A stretch of 58,313 bases of DNA. Origin: JBGPIK01 sp041484845. GTDB taxonomy: Bacteria > Desulfobacterota > Binatia > UBA9968. The position numbers were made by a program, and so were the translations under genes. The stretch is from positions 1-58,313 of the forward strand of contig JBGPIK010000002.1 in the NCBI GenBank assembly GCA_041484845.1, in the 5' to 3' direction. Below the pieces are notes generated by a model that was not told the DNA's origin, did no database searches, and saw only the letters and a program-made list of their open reading frames with translations. Below are positions 15,457 to 23,911 of the stretch, in pieces (within the stretch, counting starts at the first letter, position 1; each line of letters opens with the position of its first letter).

Positions 15457-17154
15457 TTAGAATTGATAACGCATTTTTAAAAATACCGAGTCTTTTTCTT
15501 CGAAAAACCCGAAGGACTTGAATTTGTTACGTCCACCGTAGAAGGCGCCGACCAGGCTCAGTTTGATCTTTTCATTTCCCGGCGGCACATAACTAATCGC
15601 TGGGTTGGCCGTCCAGTAGCCTTCTGGATCGTAGCCAACAAACACATCGGGCAGGATAGTGTCGCCCGCGTATCCGGTTCCAATTCTGAAGGTGAGCGTG
15701 GTAGAAACTTGCTTAATCTTTTCTGCGGTGGAAAATGGATGAATCCCGTTCTCATGATCGAAGATGATGCTTTGGAAGATCTGGAACGAAAGACTAAACG
15801 CGCGCCAGGGATCGTCCGGGTGGAGGAAGGGAATTAATGTCGTGCGGTCAAAACCGATTGCGTATCTGAGAGTATTTTTTTCTACAATTCCGTCCGGGTG
15901 ATTAGGATCGGCGCTTGCCCTGAGACCGTATGACCCGGGAAACTTTGAGATGTTATAGGGCTTATCGGGAAAAAAAGCCAGCTCTCCCCTAATGGTTGTG
16001 TTGACTGGAATATTCGCAATATCGCCTATGGGGTAGTTAAAATGACCGGCAAAGATACTTGTACGATCATTCAGTAAGGTCAGATTGGCCACACTTGGGG
16101 CACGACCGGCCAGGCACGGCCCCGGCACCGGAGCAGAGCACCGCACTCCGGTTAGTTTAAAGACCATGTCCGTAGACTGAGGGTTGAAACCCCAGATGTA
16201 ACCCAAGCCGAAATTCAGTTGTCCGATGCTATGAGTAATCCTGGCACCGATCTTCCAGCTATCTCCGGCATCCGGAAGCTCCCGGCGCGTGCTGGGAATG
16301 ACGAGACATCCCACTCCGACACAGCCACCAGGGTTTAGAGGGTTCGCGAACAGATTGCCAAAGGCGTTTCGGCCCGCAAGCAACAATCGTGTTTCCGGAT
16401 GAGCCGACCATCGTCCATATCTGACCTGGCGATCGCCGGTATCGTTGCTGCCGACGATTTCGTCGACGCGTTGTTTAGCGTCTTCGAAAAATCCAGGCAT
16501 GGCAAAGAACTCAAAGATCGTGTTGCTTACAGGGCGTATTGTATAAAGCGTTCTCAACCCCGTCGACGGTATTCGGGTCTCGTCTAGATTAAAAAGATTA
16601 GGCGCCGCAGGCGGTGAAAATGTAAGATCCTGGGGGTTGATCAAGTCTAGGAGCCGGATACCGTCGGTCTCTCCCCACGAGACAAATTGCCTGCCCAACC
16701 TTACTTTCAAGGTGTCTGTTGGAGAAAGGTCCAAAACCGCTTCCCACGGTTTGGGACTATATTCGTCGTAGAATGTGTTGGGCAGCGGTTTTACCGGCGC
16801 GGCCGGAAAGTATGTTACGGTCTGCTTGCGACTCTTGGCTTCCGAGCTGTAACGGATTTCTTTGACGAATCGCCATGAGATAAATAATTTGGCCCAACTG
16901 GTAGCGTCGATGTTGAGTTCGGGCTGGATGGTAAAGCGCTGCATATCCAGGCGGTTCGAGGTGTTGAAGTGGCTATCGCCGTTGCTTACCGCAAGGCCGG
17001 TTATGTTCTCGGCAAAGCCGCGAAAGGAAACCTTCTCTCTAAAAAACTTTTCCCAATCGTCGCCGAGGAGAGAGCCAGCATTGATCGCCGTGGGCTTGAG
17101 TAGGAGCGCTAGAAAGCCGATCAGACAAAACAACTTAAGCGGTTCTTTCCTCAT
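15457..17154 (-). CDS. DUF1302 family outer-membrane beta-barrel protein
   Basis: The 565-residue product has a signal peptide (hydrophobic 8-26, ending TAINA) and a barrel-like pattern of alternating strands, ending in Phe (FLKMRYQF), the usual BAM recognition end. The DUF1302 segment WAKLFISWRF..., RQFVSWGETDGIRLLDLINPQ and the PSTGLRTLYTI region are present. Loops contain Cys pairs (CVGVGC; CSAPVPGPC). The start is the ATG at 17154 with GGAGG five bases ahead; a GTG two codons earlier overlaps that site. It is the first gene of the five-gene minus-strand operon. Confidence 0.85.
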   Translation of the reverse strand: MRKEPLKLFCLIGFLALLLKPTAINAGSLLGDDWEKFFREKVSFRGFAENITGLAVSNGDSHFNTSNRLDMQRFTIQPELNIDATSWAKLFISWRFVKEIRYSSEAKSRKQTVTYFPAAPVKPLPNTFYDEYSPKPWEAVLDLSPTDTLKVRLGRQFVSWGETDGIRLLDLINPQDLTFSPPAAPNLFNLDETRIPSTGLRTLYTIRPVSNTIFEFFAMPGFFEDAKQRVDEIVGSNDTGDRQVRYGRWSAHPETRLLLAGRNAFGNLFANPLNPGGCVGVGCLVIPSTRRELPDAGDSWKIGARITHSIGQLNFGLGYIWGFNPQSTDMVFKLTGVRCSAPVPGPCLAGRAPSVANLTLLNDRTSIFAGHFNYPIGDIANIPVNTTIRGELAFFPDKPYNISKFPGSYGLRASADPNHPDGIVEKNTLRYAIGFDRTTLIPFLHPDDPWRAFSLSFQIFQSIIFDHENGIHPFSTAEKIKQVSTTLTFRIGTGYAGDTILPDVFVGYDPEGYWTANPAISYVPPGNEKIKLSLVGAFYGGRNKFKSFGFFEEKDSVFLKMRYQF

Positions 17155-17240
17155 GTTCACCTCCGATGTCCAGGCCGGCTATTTTTTTGGGCGTTGTTCG
17201 TGGTAGGTATCAAAAGCATCCGTTTAGTGTTTCAAATATC

Positions 17241-17254
17241 GTTTATATATAAAC
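17241..17254. promoter_or_regulatory. Perfect 14-bp AT palindrome in a divergent promoter region
   Basis: GTTTATATATAAAC is a perfect inverted repeat lying eight bases before lnt and about 87 bases before the DUF1302 start on the other strand. Its size and position fit an operator for a dimeric repressor, and its centre could also serve as a -10 element. No regulator gene is adjacent. Confidence 0.35.
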
Positions 17255-17261
17255 AATCTCA

Positions 17262-18764
17262 ATGTCAAGTAAAATGCTCCCAGCTTTTTTGTGTGCAATT
17301 TTGTTATCGGCGCCCTACCTCTTACCGGCCCTATTTCCCCTGGCCTGGTTCGCATTTACGCCATTATTCTGGATTGTGGTTCATGCGGACTCTTGGCGTC
17401 GCACCCTGCTTTGGGGCTGGTTAGCCGGATTCTTCACCCATCTGCTTGGTTTTTATTGGCTGGTTCACACGATTAGCGTCTTCGGCGAGTTCCCTTATTC
17501 GATCAGTGCCGTGGTGTTTTTGATTTACGCGGCATTACAGGGCTTGCAAATGGTGCTCTTCGCTCTGCTCGTGAGGCGATCAGGTTTGGGTCCGTTAAGC
17601 GTCTTGCCAGCCTTGTTTTGGGTCACGATCGAATTCTGGTTTCCGCTGCTCTTTCCCTGGTACCTGGCGAACAGCCAGGTCTCCATTATCCCTTTCATTC
17701 AAAGCGCTGATCTCGTCGGACCTTATGGTGCGAGTTTTCTCATCATGTGGTTCAATGCGGCAGCTTATGACGTGTTTATTTCTTGGAGATCAAACCGGCC
17801 GATGCGCTGGAACGTTTTGCTGCTGGTCGTGATGTGTGTCTTGGCTTCAAACGTGTACGGAATCCTGCGGCTACGCACAGTCACAACCGAAACGGCTAAA
17901 GCCGCAAAATTAACTGTCGCGGCAATTCAAGGAAATATCGACATCGATCTTAAATGGAACCCCGTGCAGGTTAAGCGCAACCTGCAAACCTATCAGAACC
18001 TCACGAGGCAAGCCGATGGCGCAGCGCTGGTGATCTGGCCGGAAACCGCCGTCGAACTATGGCTCGCTGAAAACTTGGCGCAAGTTCCGACGGACGTGAT
18101 GCCCGCGCTGAATGTTGGCCAATTTTTTATTTTTGGCGCGAGAAGCTTTCGCGGCCAGCTTTTCGGCCCCGACTTTAAAGCCTTCAACACGGCATTTCTC
18201 AGCGACGGACGCGGACGGATTCTAAGTCACTATCATAAACAAGTTCTGCTGGCTTTTGGCGAGTACTTGCCATTTTCCGGTATTCTTTCGAAATTGCCGG
18301 CGATGCCGTTTGCCGACGGCTTCACACCTGGCGACGGTCCCCACACGCTCGACCTGCCGGGACCCATCCATGTCGCGCCGCTAGTCTGTTACGAAGACTT
18401 GATGCCCGAATTATCGCGCGCGTTCGTGAAGACCGGCAATGCCAATTTTTTGGTCAATATCACCAACGATGCATGGTATGGGAGGACGGTCGCTCCGTGG
18501 CAACACGCGCGCCTGGCGCAGTGGCGCGCGATCGAAACCCGGCGCAACTTGGTCCGTGTCACGAATACCGGTGTGACATCCGTAATCGATGCAAAAGGAG
18601 AAATGATTCAGTCAGTGCCGCTTTTCACTTCGGCCGTTCTTAAAACGGAAGTAGCGCTGCTGGACGGTGAAACGCTTTATGTTCGCTTCGGCGATTGGTT
18701 TGCATGGAGTGCGACATTGATCTCGCTCGCCGTTTTTCTAATGGCCGGCAAAAAAACAAGTTAA
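17262..18764 (+). CDS. lnt: Apolipoprotein N-acyltransferase
   Basis: This 500-residue inner-membrane enzyme N-acylates the lipoprotein Cys, the last step of lipoprotein maturation. About six hydrophobic spans (residues 5-205) precede a nitrilase-like domain with the catalytic triad: Glu in VIWPETAVE, Lys in HYHKQVLLAFGEYLPF and Cys in VCYEDLMPE. A last span lies at about 480-496. The start ATG at 17262 has no clear ribosome site, and the leader is AT-rich. The many lipoproteins in the window (BamD, four TPR proteins, an IPT-like protein) would be its substrates. Confidence 0.93.
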   Translation: MSSKMLPAFLCAILLSAPYLLPALFPLAWFAFTPLFWIVVHADSWRRTLLWGWLAGFFTHLLGFYWLVHTISVFGEFPYSISAVVFLIYAALQGLQMVLFALLVRRSGLGPLSVLPALFWVTIEFWFPLLFPWYLANSQVSIIPFIQSADLVGPYGASFLIMWFNAAAYDVFISWRSNRPMRWNVLLLVVMCVLASNVYGILRLRTVTTETAKAAKLTVAAIQGNIDIDLKWNPVQVKRNLQTYQNLTRQADGAALVIWPETAVELWLAENLAQVPTDVMPALNVGQFFIFGARSFRGQLFGPDFKAFNTAFLSDGRGRILSHYHKQVLLAFGEYLPFSGILSKLPAMPFADGFTPGDGPHTLDLPGPIHVAPLVCYEDLMPELSRAFVKTGNANFLVNITNDAWYGRTVAPWQHARLAQWRAIETRRNLVRVTNTGVTSVIDAKGEMIQSVPLFTSAVLKTEVALLDGETLYVRFGDWFAWSATLISLAVFLMAGKKTS

Positions 18765-18830
18765 AACCCGCGGCAATCGGTTGTGCCCCTCGTTCGGAAC
18801 GCCAGCGCGTCACCTTTAATCCCCGCCAAT

Positions 18831-18850
18831 CCCCATTCGGGGGTTTTTTA
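18831..18850 (+). terminator. Weak intrinsic terminator after lnt
   Basis: CCCC-ATTC-GGGG is followed by GTTTTTT. The stem is only four base pairs, but the T-run is good and it lies between convergent genes (lnt and the methyltransferase). Confidence 0.4.
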
Positions 18851-18911
18851 AACCACCCAACGGGGTTGTTTTAGCCCGCTCTACAAATCTGCAGATGGCC
18901 GTTATGGCCAG

Positions 18912-19586
18912 TCACTTGGGCATGAAAACTAGGAAATACTGGTAAGGGAGAAAGGTGTGTTCTTTTGCGAGTCGAAAACCATTTTGCTCCATTTGCTTGA
19001 TCAGATCCTCGCGTGCGATTCTCATTTCAAGCGGCGGGCCCACGGTAATTTCCTTCTTCTTGTGAAAATCGATCATAACGATTTCACCGCGGGGCTTGAG
19101 CATCCGTTTCATGAGCGAGAGATACTTCTTCTGGTTCTCGATGTGGTGCCAGGAGTCGCTGAAAAAGAATCGATTCACCGCGCGATCCGGAAGCAGCGGA
19201 TCGTCGGGATCGGCGAGGATAGAAATCACGTTATTCACCTTCAAGTCCCGCATCCGGCGATTGATGTATAGGATCATATCCGGACTGACATCCACCGCAT
19301 AGATTTTTCCTTTTTCACCGACAAAATGTGACAAACGAAATGTAAAATAACCCGATCCCGCGCCAATATCCGCGATCGTTTCTCCCGATTTTATGGCTAG
19401 AGCAGTTAAGACTTCGTGAGGTTTTTGATATGCGTCGCGCTGAGGATCTTCGAGCGCACCGATGTAGGCCTTCGGATCGCTGTGCAGCTGATGCATCTGA
19501 TGCTCGTCGCGTGGGATGGCTTCCTGGGCGGTGCCCGCGACCGGCACAACGAGCAGAACGATGACGAGAGGGACTGCAAACTTCAT
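18912..19586 (-). CDS. Exported class I SAM-dependent methyltransferase
   Basis: The 224-residue protein has a signal peptide (MKFAVPLVIVLLVVPVAGTAQ) followed by a methyltransferase domain: motif I DIGAGSGYFT (about 73-82), YAVDVSPDMI, and the post-motif LKPRGEIVMIDFHKK. Secreted or periplasmic methyltransferases of this type recur in proteobacteria, often with a short acidic linker like HQMHQLHSDP here, but their targets are not established, and SAM supply in the periplasm is an open problem. GGAGG lies six bases before the ATG. It is transcribed alone. Confidence 0.8.
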   Translation of the reverse strand: MKFAVPLVIVLLVVPVAGTAQEAIPRDEHQMHQLHSDPKAYIGALEDPQRDAYQKPHEVLTALAIKSGETIADIGAGSGYFTFRLSHFVGEKGKIYAVDVSPDMILYINRRMRDLKVNNVISILADPDDPLLPDRAVNRFFFSDSWHHIENQKKYLSLMKRMLKPRGEIVMIDFHKKKEITVGPPLEMRIAREDLIKQMEQNGFRLAKEHTFLPYQYFLVFMPK

Positions 19587-19701
19587 AGCTCGCCTCCTGT
19601 GTTTTGCTATCGTGGCGGGAACGAACGGTCAAATCAAGCTTCTGCGCTCATACCGCCAAGAATTTGCCTGACTCCCCCTTTCCCTGCTAATAGTAGTTGC
19701 C

Positions 19702-21090
19702 ATGGCGCAAACCGAACTCAAACGACAATTAAACCTGTTCGATGCGGTCATGGTAATTTCCGGAGACATGATCGGCATCGGGATCTTCGTTACGACCGGA
19801 GTCATTGCAGAGACACTCCCTTCACCCGGTGGGGTTCTCCTGGTTTGGGTTCTCGGCGGGCTGCTGGCGCTCACGGGGGCGCTGAGTTGCGCCGAGCTTT
19901 CGGCCAGTTTGCCCTACGCGGGCGGTGATTACATTTATATTCGGGAAGCCTACGGAAAGCTCATGGGCTTTTTATCGGGTTGGTCCTCGTTTCTAGTGAC
20001 CTTCTCGGGCGCCATCGCGTTCCTCGCCGTCGGCTTTAATGGGTTCATGTCTTTTTTCTTTCCCGTATTGGGTTCGAACGAGGCCATTTTTTCACTCGCC
20101 GTCCCTTTCTTCCCAATCAACGTTACGGTCGGAACGGCTTTTTCAATTATCGTGGTCCTGCTGATTTCAGGGCTGCATTGTTTCGGAGTTCGGCTCGGGA
20201 CCGTGACGCAAAATATCCTGACGACGCTCAAGATCGGAGCCCTTTTGGGGATTATCGTCCTCGGAGTCTTTTTTGGCCAGGGCGACACGGCGCATTTCAC
20301 TCCGCTTTTTGACTGGGCGAAGATTAGCAATTTTAGCCTGTTTGCGGCGGCGTTCATACCGGCGATTTTCGCGTACTCGGGTTGGAATGCGATTATTTAT
20401 ATCGCCGGGGAGGTCAAAGATCCGGAGCGAAACTTGCCACGCGCTTTGTTGTGGGCGAATCTCATCGTGATCGCGCTCTATCTGGCTATCAATCTCGTTT
20501 ATATCTACGGCGTGCCCGTGACCCAGATGAAAGGGGCGCTGAGAGTTTCCGAAGTGGCGACCACGGCTCTGTTCGGCTATCAGACCTCGGTATGGATTAC
20601 CGCTATCATCACCGTTTCGATTCTTGGCGCGCTCAATGTGGTGACCATGATCGGTCCGCGGATTTACTATGCGATGGCTCGCGATGGCGTCTTCTTTCAG
20701 GGGCTCACGCGCGTTCATCCAACTTTTGCAACGCCCACGAACGCGATCATGCTCCAGGCGTTATGGGCGTGTGTGCTTATTCTAACGGGAAGTTTTGGAA
20801 CGCTCTTTACCTACGTCAGCGTCATCATCACGCTTTTTTCCGCGCTCACGGTCGGATCCGTCATCGTCCTCCGCTTTAAACGGCCGGAGTTGAAGCGGCC
20901 TTACAAACTCTGGGGCTATCCGGTCGTGCCGGTCCTTTTTATCCTGGCCCATCTGTGGATTGTGTGGGGTTCGTTGATGGAAAAGCCCCGGGATTCCTTA
21001 TGGGGCGTGATCATCGTCAGCCTCGGCATTCCGGCGTACTTGATTTGGCAAACTCGGCTCAAAAGAACTAAACGTGGCGTAAGCGCTTAA
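19702..21090 (+). CDS. APC-family amino acid/polyamine permease
   Basis: The 462-residue protein has about 12 transmembrane spans and the APC signature in TM1, VISGDMIGIGIFVTTG, with the unwound glycine-rich stretch that binds the amino-acid backbone. CAELSASLPYAGGDYIYIREAYG in TM2-3 and PAIFAYSGWNAIIYIAGEVKDPERNLP in TM6-7 are typical of the LAT/APC subgroups. The substrate cannot be assigned. The upstream region is a divergent gap of 115 bases shared with the methyltransferase. The cobalamin adenosyltransferase gene begins 19 bases after its stop. Confidence 0.85.
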   Translation: MAQTELKRQLNLFDAVMVISGDMIGIGIFVTTGVIAETLPSPGGVLLVWVLGGLLALTGALSCAELSASLPYAGGDYIYIREAYGKLMGFLSGWSSFLVTFSGAIAFLAVGFNGFMSFFFPVLGSNEAIFSLAVPFFPINVTVGTAFSIIVVLLISGLHCFGVRLGTVTQNILTTLKIGALLGIIVLGVFFGQGDTAHFTPLFDWAKISNFSLFAAAFIPAIFAYSGWNAIIYIAGEVKDPERNLPRALLWANLIVIALYLAINLVYIYGVPVTQMKGALRVSEVATTALFGYQTSVWITAIITVSILGALNVVTMIGPRIYYAMARDGVFFQGLTRVHPTFATPTNAIMLQALWACVLILTGSFGTLFTYVSVIITLFSALTVGSVIVLRFKRPELKRPYKLWGYPVVPVLFILAHLWIVWGSLMEKPRDSLWGVIIVSLGIPAYLIWQTRLKRTKRGVSA

Positions 21091-21109
21091 CGGCGTCGGT
21101 GTTCGGCAG

Positions 21110-21727
21110 ATGGCTATTCGAATCACAAGGGTTTATACGCGCACAGGCGACGCGGGTGAAACCGGACTGGTCGGCGGTAAACGTGTGGCCAAAGATTCTC
21201 AACGGATCGAAGCCTACGGGACCATTGACGAGCTAAACTCGATTGTCGGACTGGCGCGGGTGTTTAATGAGGAGAAGCTGGATGAGCATGACGCCCACCG
21301 CTTCCTGGATGTCGTGTTGCGCCGTATTCAGGATGAGTTGTTTGATTTGGGCAGCGAACTGGCGACGCCTGCGGATTTTTACAAGCCAGGGATGTACCGT
21401 ATAAGCGGGCGGCAAATCAAGAAGATCGAGCAGCTCATTGATGAATGTCAGAAGAGCCTTGAGCCGCTCAAATCTTTCGTACTGCCCGGCGGCGGTAAAA
21501 TCGGTGCCTATTTGCATCAGTGCCGGACCGTTTGCCGACGCGCGGAGCGGGAAATACTGCGCCTGTCGCGCATGGAAGAAATGAGCGAATGGCCGCTCAA
21601 GTATGTCAATCGATTGAGCGACTTGTTCTTTGTTTTATCTCGCTGGATCAGCAAGCAGGCTGGTGAAGAGGAATATCTTTGGCAACGGGCGCTCGAGGTA
21701 AAACCAAAAACAAAAGACAACAAGTAG
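21110..21727 (+). CDS. PduO-type cob(I)yrinic acid a,c-diamide adenosyltransferase
   Basis: The 205-residue enzyme transfers adenosyl from ATP to cob(I)alamin to make coenzyme B12. Motifs match the PduO family: TRTGDAGETGLVGGKRV near the N-terminus (ATP loop), GTIDELNSIVG, QDELFDLGSELA, the R-x3-CRRAERE helix and YVNRLSDLFFVLSRW. It follows the APC permease closely and precedes fabI by 60 bases, so the three may share transcripts without an obvious pathway link. It implies B12-dependent enzymes elsewhere in the genome. Confidence 0.9.
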   Translation: MAIRITRVYTRTGDAGETGLVGGKRVAKDSQRIEAYGTIDELNSIVGLARVFNEEKLDEHDAHRFLDVVLRRIQDELFDLGSELATPADFYKPGMYRISGRQIKKIEQLIDECQKSLEPLKSFVLPGGGKIGAYLHQCRTVCRRAEREILRLSRMEEMSEWPLKYVNRLSDLFFVLSRWISKQAGEEEYLWQRALEVKPKTKDNK

Positions 21728-21787
21728 TTTTTTCTCGAGGCGCTATTGGGCGAGAAGCCAAAACCGAATGGGTAGGGGAGGAACGCC

Positions 21788-22558
21788 ATGAAATTGCTGG
21801 AAGGAAAAAAGGCTGCGATCTTTGGTGTCGCCAACGATCGCAGCATCGCGTGGGCGATTGCTGAAGCCTTCCACGCGCAGGGCGCCGAACTGGCCTTCAC
21901 GTTTGCAGGCGAAATTTTAGAGAAACGCGTGCGCCCGCTGGCGGAAGGGATCGGCTCCAAAATCATTCTTCCTTGCGATGTTACCAAAGACGAGGAAATT
22001 GAGAAAGTGTTTTTCACCTTGAAGCGGGAGTGGGGCGGAGTTGACATTCTTATTCATGCGATCGCATTCGCGAATAAGGAGGATCTCGCGAATCCCTATG
22101 TGCAAACGAACCGCCAGGGGTTTCACCTGGCACTCGACGTAAGCGCGTACTCGCTGGTAGCTCTGGCGCGTCACGCGGCCCCGCTCATGGAAGGACGCAA
22201 GGGCTCCATCCTGACATTGACCTATATGGGTTCGGAAAGAGTGATCCCCAACTATAACGTGATGGGCGTTGCCAAAGCCGCGCTGGAAGCGAGCGTGCGC
22301 TACCTTGCCCACGACCTGGGACCCAAGGACATTCGCGTCAACGCGATCTCGGCGGGTCCGCTTCGCACACTCGCGGCAGCCGGCATTTCAGACTTTAGAA
22401 CCATGCTGCACCATGTCGCTGACCGGGCCCCGCTCAAACGCAATATCGACGCTGAGGAAGTGGGGAAAACCGCGCTCTATCTGTGCAGCGATTGGGGGAG
22501 CGCCGTAACCGGTGAGGTGCTGCATGTGGATGCCGGTTACAATATAATGGGGATGTAG
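21788..22558 (+). CDS. fabI: Enoyl-[acyl-carrier-protein] reductase
   Basis: This 256-residue NADH-dependent enzyme reduces the enoyl intermediate of fatty-acid elongation. The catalytic set falls at exactly the E. coli numbering: Tyr146 (LTYMGS), Tyr156 and Lys163 (YNVMGVAK). The nucleotide site GVANDRSIAWAIA and the C-terminal SAGPLRTLAAAGI substrate loop are intact. GGGGAGG lies about six bases before the ATG. The canonical residues make a triclosan-sensitive FabI likely, which is inference. Confidence 0.95.
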   Translation: MKLLEGKKAAIFGVANDRSIAWAIAEAFHAQGAELAFTFAGEILEKRVRPLAEGIGSKIILPCDVTKDEEIEKVFFTLKREWGGVDILIHAIAFANKEDLANPYVQTNRQGFHLALDVSAYSLVALARHAAPLMEGRKGSILTLTYMGSERVIPNYNVMGVAKAALEASVRYLAHDLGPKDIRVNAISAGPLRTLAAAGISDFRTMLHHVADRAPLKRNIDAEEVGKTALYLCSDWGSAVTGEVLHVDAGYNIMGM

Positions 22559-22584
22559 GCTGTTAGTAATCTAAGATTGCAGTG

Positions 22585-22641
22585 TTGGAGTAGTGGAGTA
22601 CTGGACTGATTGACCCAATACTCCATCGCCTCAGTACTCCA
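22585..22641. repeat. GGAGT/ACTCC dispersed imperfect palindrome, copy 1
   Basis: TTGGAGTAGTGGAGTACTGG is followed after a few bases by ACCCAATACTCCATCGCC and AGTACTCCA, so the two halves can fold back on each other. The same words recur at 57411-57512, including ACCCAATACTCCA. It fills the gap between fabI and the rhodanese gene. Confidence 0.7.
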
Positions 22642-22674
22642 TTTCGTGAACCTTGATTGCTAACGGAGTTTTCA

Positions 22675-23115
22675 ATGGCAGTAAAAGAGATCACACCACG
22701 CCAGGCGCATGATTTATTGGCGGCGAATACCGACGCTGTTTACATCGATGTTCGCACGGAACGAGAGTTTACTGCCGGCCATCCGCAGGGCGCGGTGAAT
22801 ATTCCGGTTGCTCTGCCCGATCCGGCGCGCGGCATGGTCATGAATCTCGACTTTGTCGGCGTGGTGGAAAAGAATTTTTCCAAAGAGAAAAAAATCATCG
22901 TTGGGTGTCAAGCGGGTCCTCGATCCAATGCGGCCGCCGGACTTCTCCAGCAGGCAGGCTACCGCGACGTTTCGAACTTGATCGGTGGATTTGGCGGGAT
23001 GCGTGATCCTGCCGGCAACGTGATCGCGCCGGGGTGGTTGAGCTTGGGACTGCCCGTGAGCGAGGACAACGGTGAAGGCGTGAGCTACCGATCTCTAGCC
23101 ACGACTAAAACTTGA
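22675..23115 (+). CDS. Single-domain rhodanese-like sulfurtransferase
   Basis: The 146-residue protein is one rhodanese domain: YIDVRTEREFTAGHPQGAVNIP near the start and the active loop CQAGPRS with Cys78, matching the C-x2-G-x-R-S class. The ATG at 22675 has GGAG seven bases ahead; a TTG six codons earlier has no site. The domain carries sulfane sulfur on Cys78. The metallo-beta-lactamase-fold gene follows after 24 bases, and rhodanese plus MBL pairs often act in persulfide oxidation or detoxification, so that is a reasonable but unproven role. Confidence 0.88.
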   Translation: MAVKEITPRQAHDLLAANTDAVYIDVRTEREFTAGHPQGAVNIPVALPDPARGMVMNLDFVGVVEKNFSKEKKIIVGCQAGPRSNAAAGLLQQAGYRDVSNLIGGFGGMRDPAGNVIAPGWLSLGLPVSEDNGEGVSYRSLATTKT

Positions 23116-23139
23116 TAATCCGGAATTGAGCCAATTTCT

Positions 23140-23823
23140 ATGGAAGAGAAGAACGACCGCCTCTACTTCAAACAAATCGAAATCGGGCCGATGCAAAATT
23201 ATGTCTATCTTATCGGCTCGACGGAGACGCGCAAAGTCGCTGTCGTTGATGCCGCTTGGGAAATAGACACGATCCTGAAACTCGCCGCTCAGGATGACAT
23301 GGAGATCACCCATGCCTTTGTCACTCACACGCACCCGGATCACGTGGGCGGTAGCTTTGCTGGCATCGAAATTCAAGGGGTGACGGAGCTTCTCGGTAAA
23401 TGCAAAGCCAAAGTCGTCGTGCACAAGGCGGAAGCGGAGTTTCTTAAGAACCTTTCGCCGTCGGACATAATTAAAGCGGAGAGCGGCGATAGAATCGATG
23501 TCGGCGGACTCCAAATTCAATTGCTTCATACGCCCGGCCATACGCCGGGGTCGCAATGTTTTCTGGTCGACAATCGTATTGTTTCGGGCGATACGCTCTT
23601 TATTGGTTCGTGCGGGCGCGTCGATCTGCCCGGTAGCGATCCCGAACAGATGTATTACAGTTTGACGCAAAAACTCATGGCCCTGCCCGATGAAACAATC
23701 CTGTTTCCCGGTCATAATTACTCCGACCGCCCCACCTCAACCCTGGGGGCCGAGAAACAAAGCAATCCGTACTTGAAGTTCCATTCGTTAAAACAGTTCC
23801 TCGGCACAATGGGCTATCGCTGA
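23140..23823 (+). CDS. MBL-fold metallohydrolase, glyoxalase II/persulfide-dioxygenase-like
   Basis: The 227-residue protein has the metal site THTHPDHVGG (H63-x-H65-x-D67-H68), a further His in HTPGHTPGSQ, Asp in SGDTLFIGSCGR, and a final His in LFPGHNYSD. Family members hydrolyse glutathione thioesters (GloB, YcbL) or, in mononuclear iron form, oxidise persulfides (ETHE1). Sequence alone does not separate them. The rhodanese partner upstream favours a sulfur role. A strong terminator follows within 25 bases. Confidence 0.88.
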   Translation: MEEKNDRLYFKQIEIGPMQNYVYLIGSTETRKVAVVDAAWEIDTILKLAAQDDMEITHAFVTHTHPDHVGGSFAGIEIQGVTELLGKCKAKVVVHKAEAEFLKNLSPSDIIKAESGDRIDVGGLQIQLLHTPGHTPGSQCFLVDNRIVSGDTLFIGSCGRVDLPGSDPEQMYYSLTQKLMALPDETILFPGHNYSDRPTSTLGAEKQSNPYLKFHSLKQFLGTMGYR

Positions 23824-23847
23824 TCCACGGGTCGCCGCTGAAATAAC

Positions 23848-23880
23848 AAAAGCCCGCGAGACCCATTCCCGCGGGCTTTT
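23848..23880. terminator. Strong bidirectional intrinsic terminator
   Basis: AAAAGCCCGCG and CGCGGGCTTTT form an 11-bp perfect stem around an 11-base loop. It has a T-run on both strands and lies between the convergent MBL gene and the NMT1-type binding-protein gene, so it should stop transcription from both sides. Confidence 0.9.
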
Positions 23881-23911
23881 GCGTGTTGGCGTAGCGTTTT
23901 TGCCAATTTAG

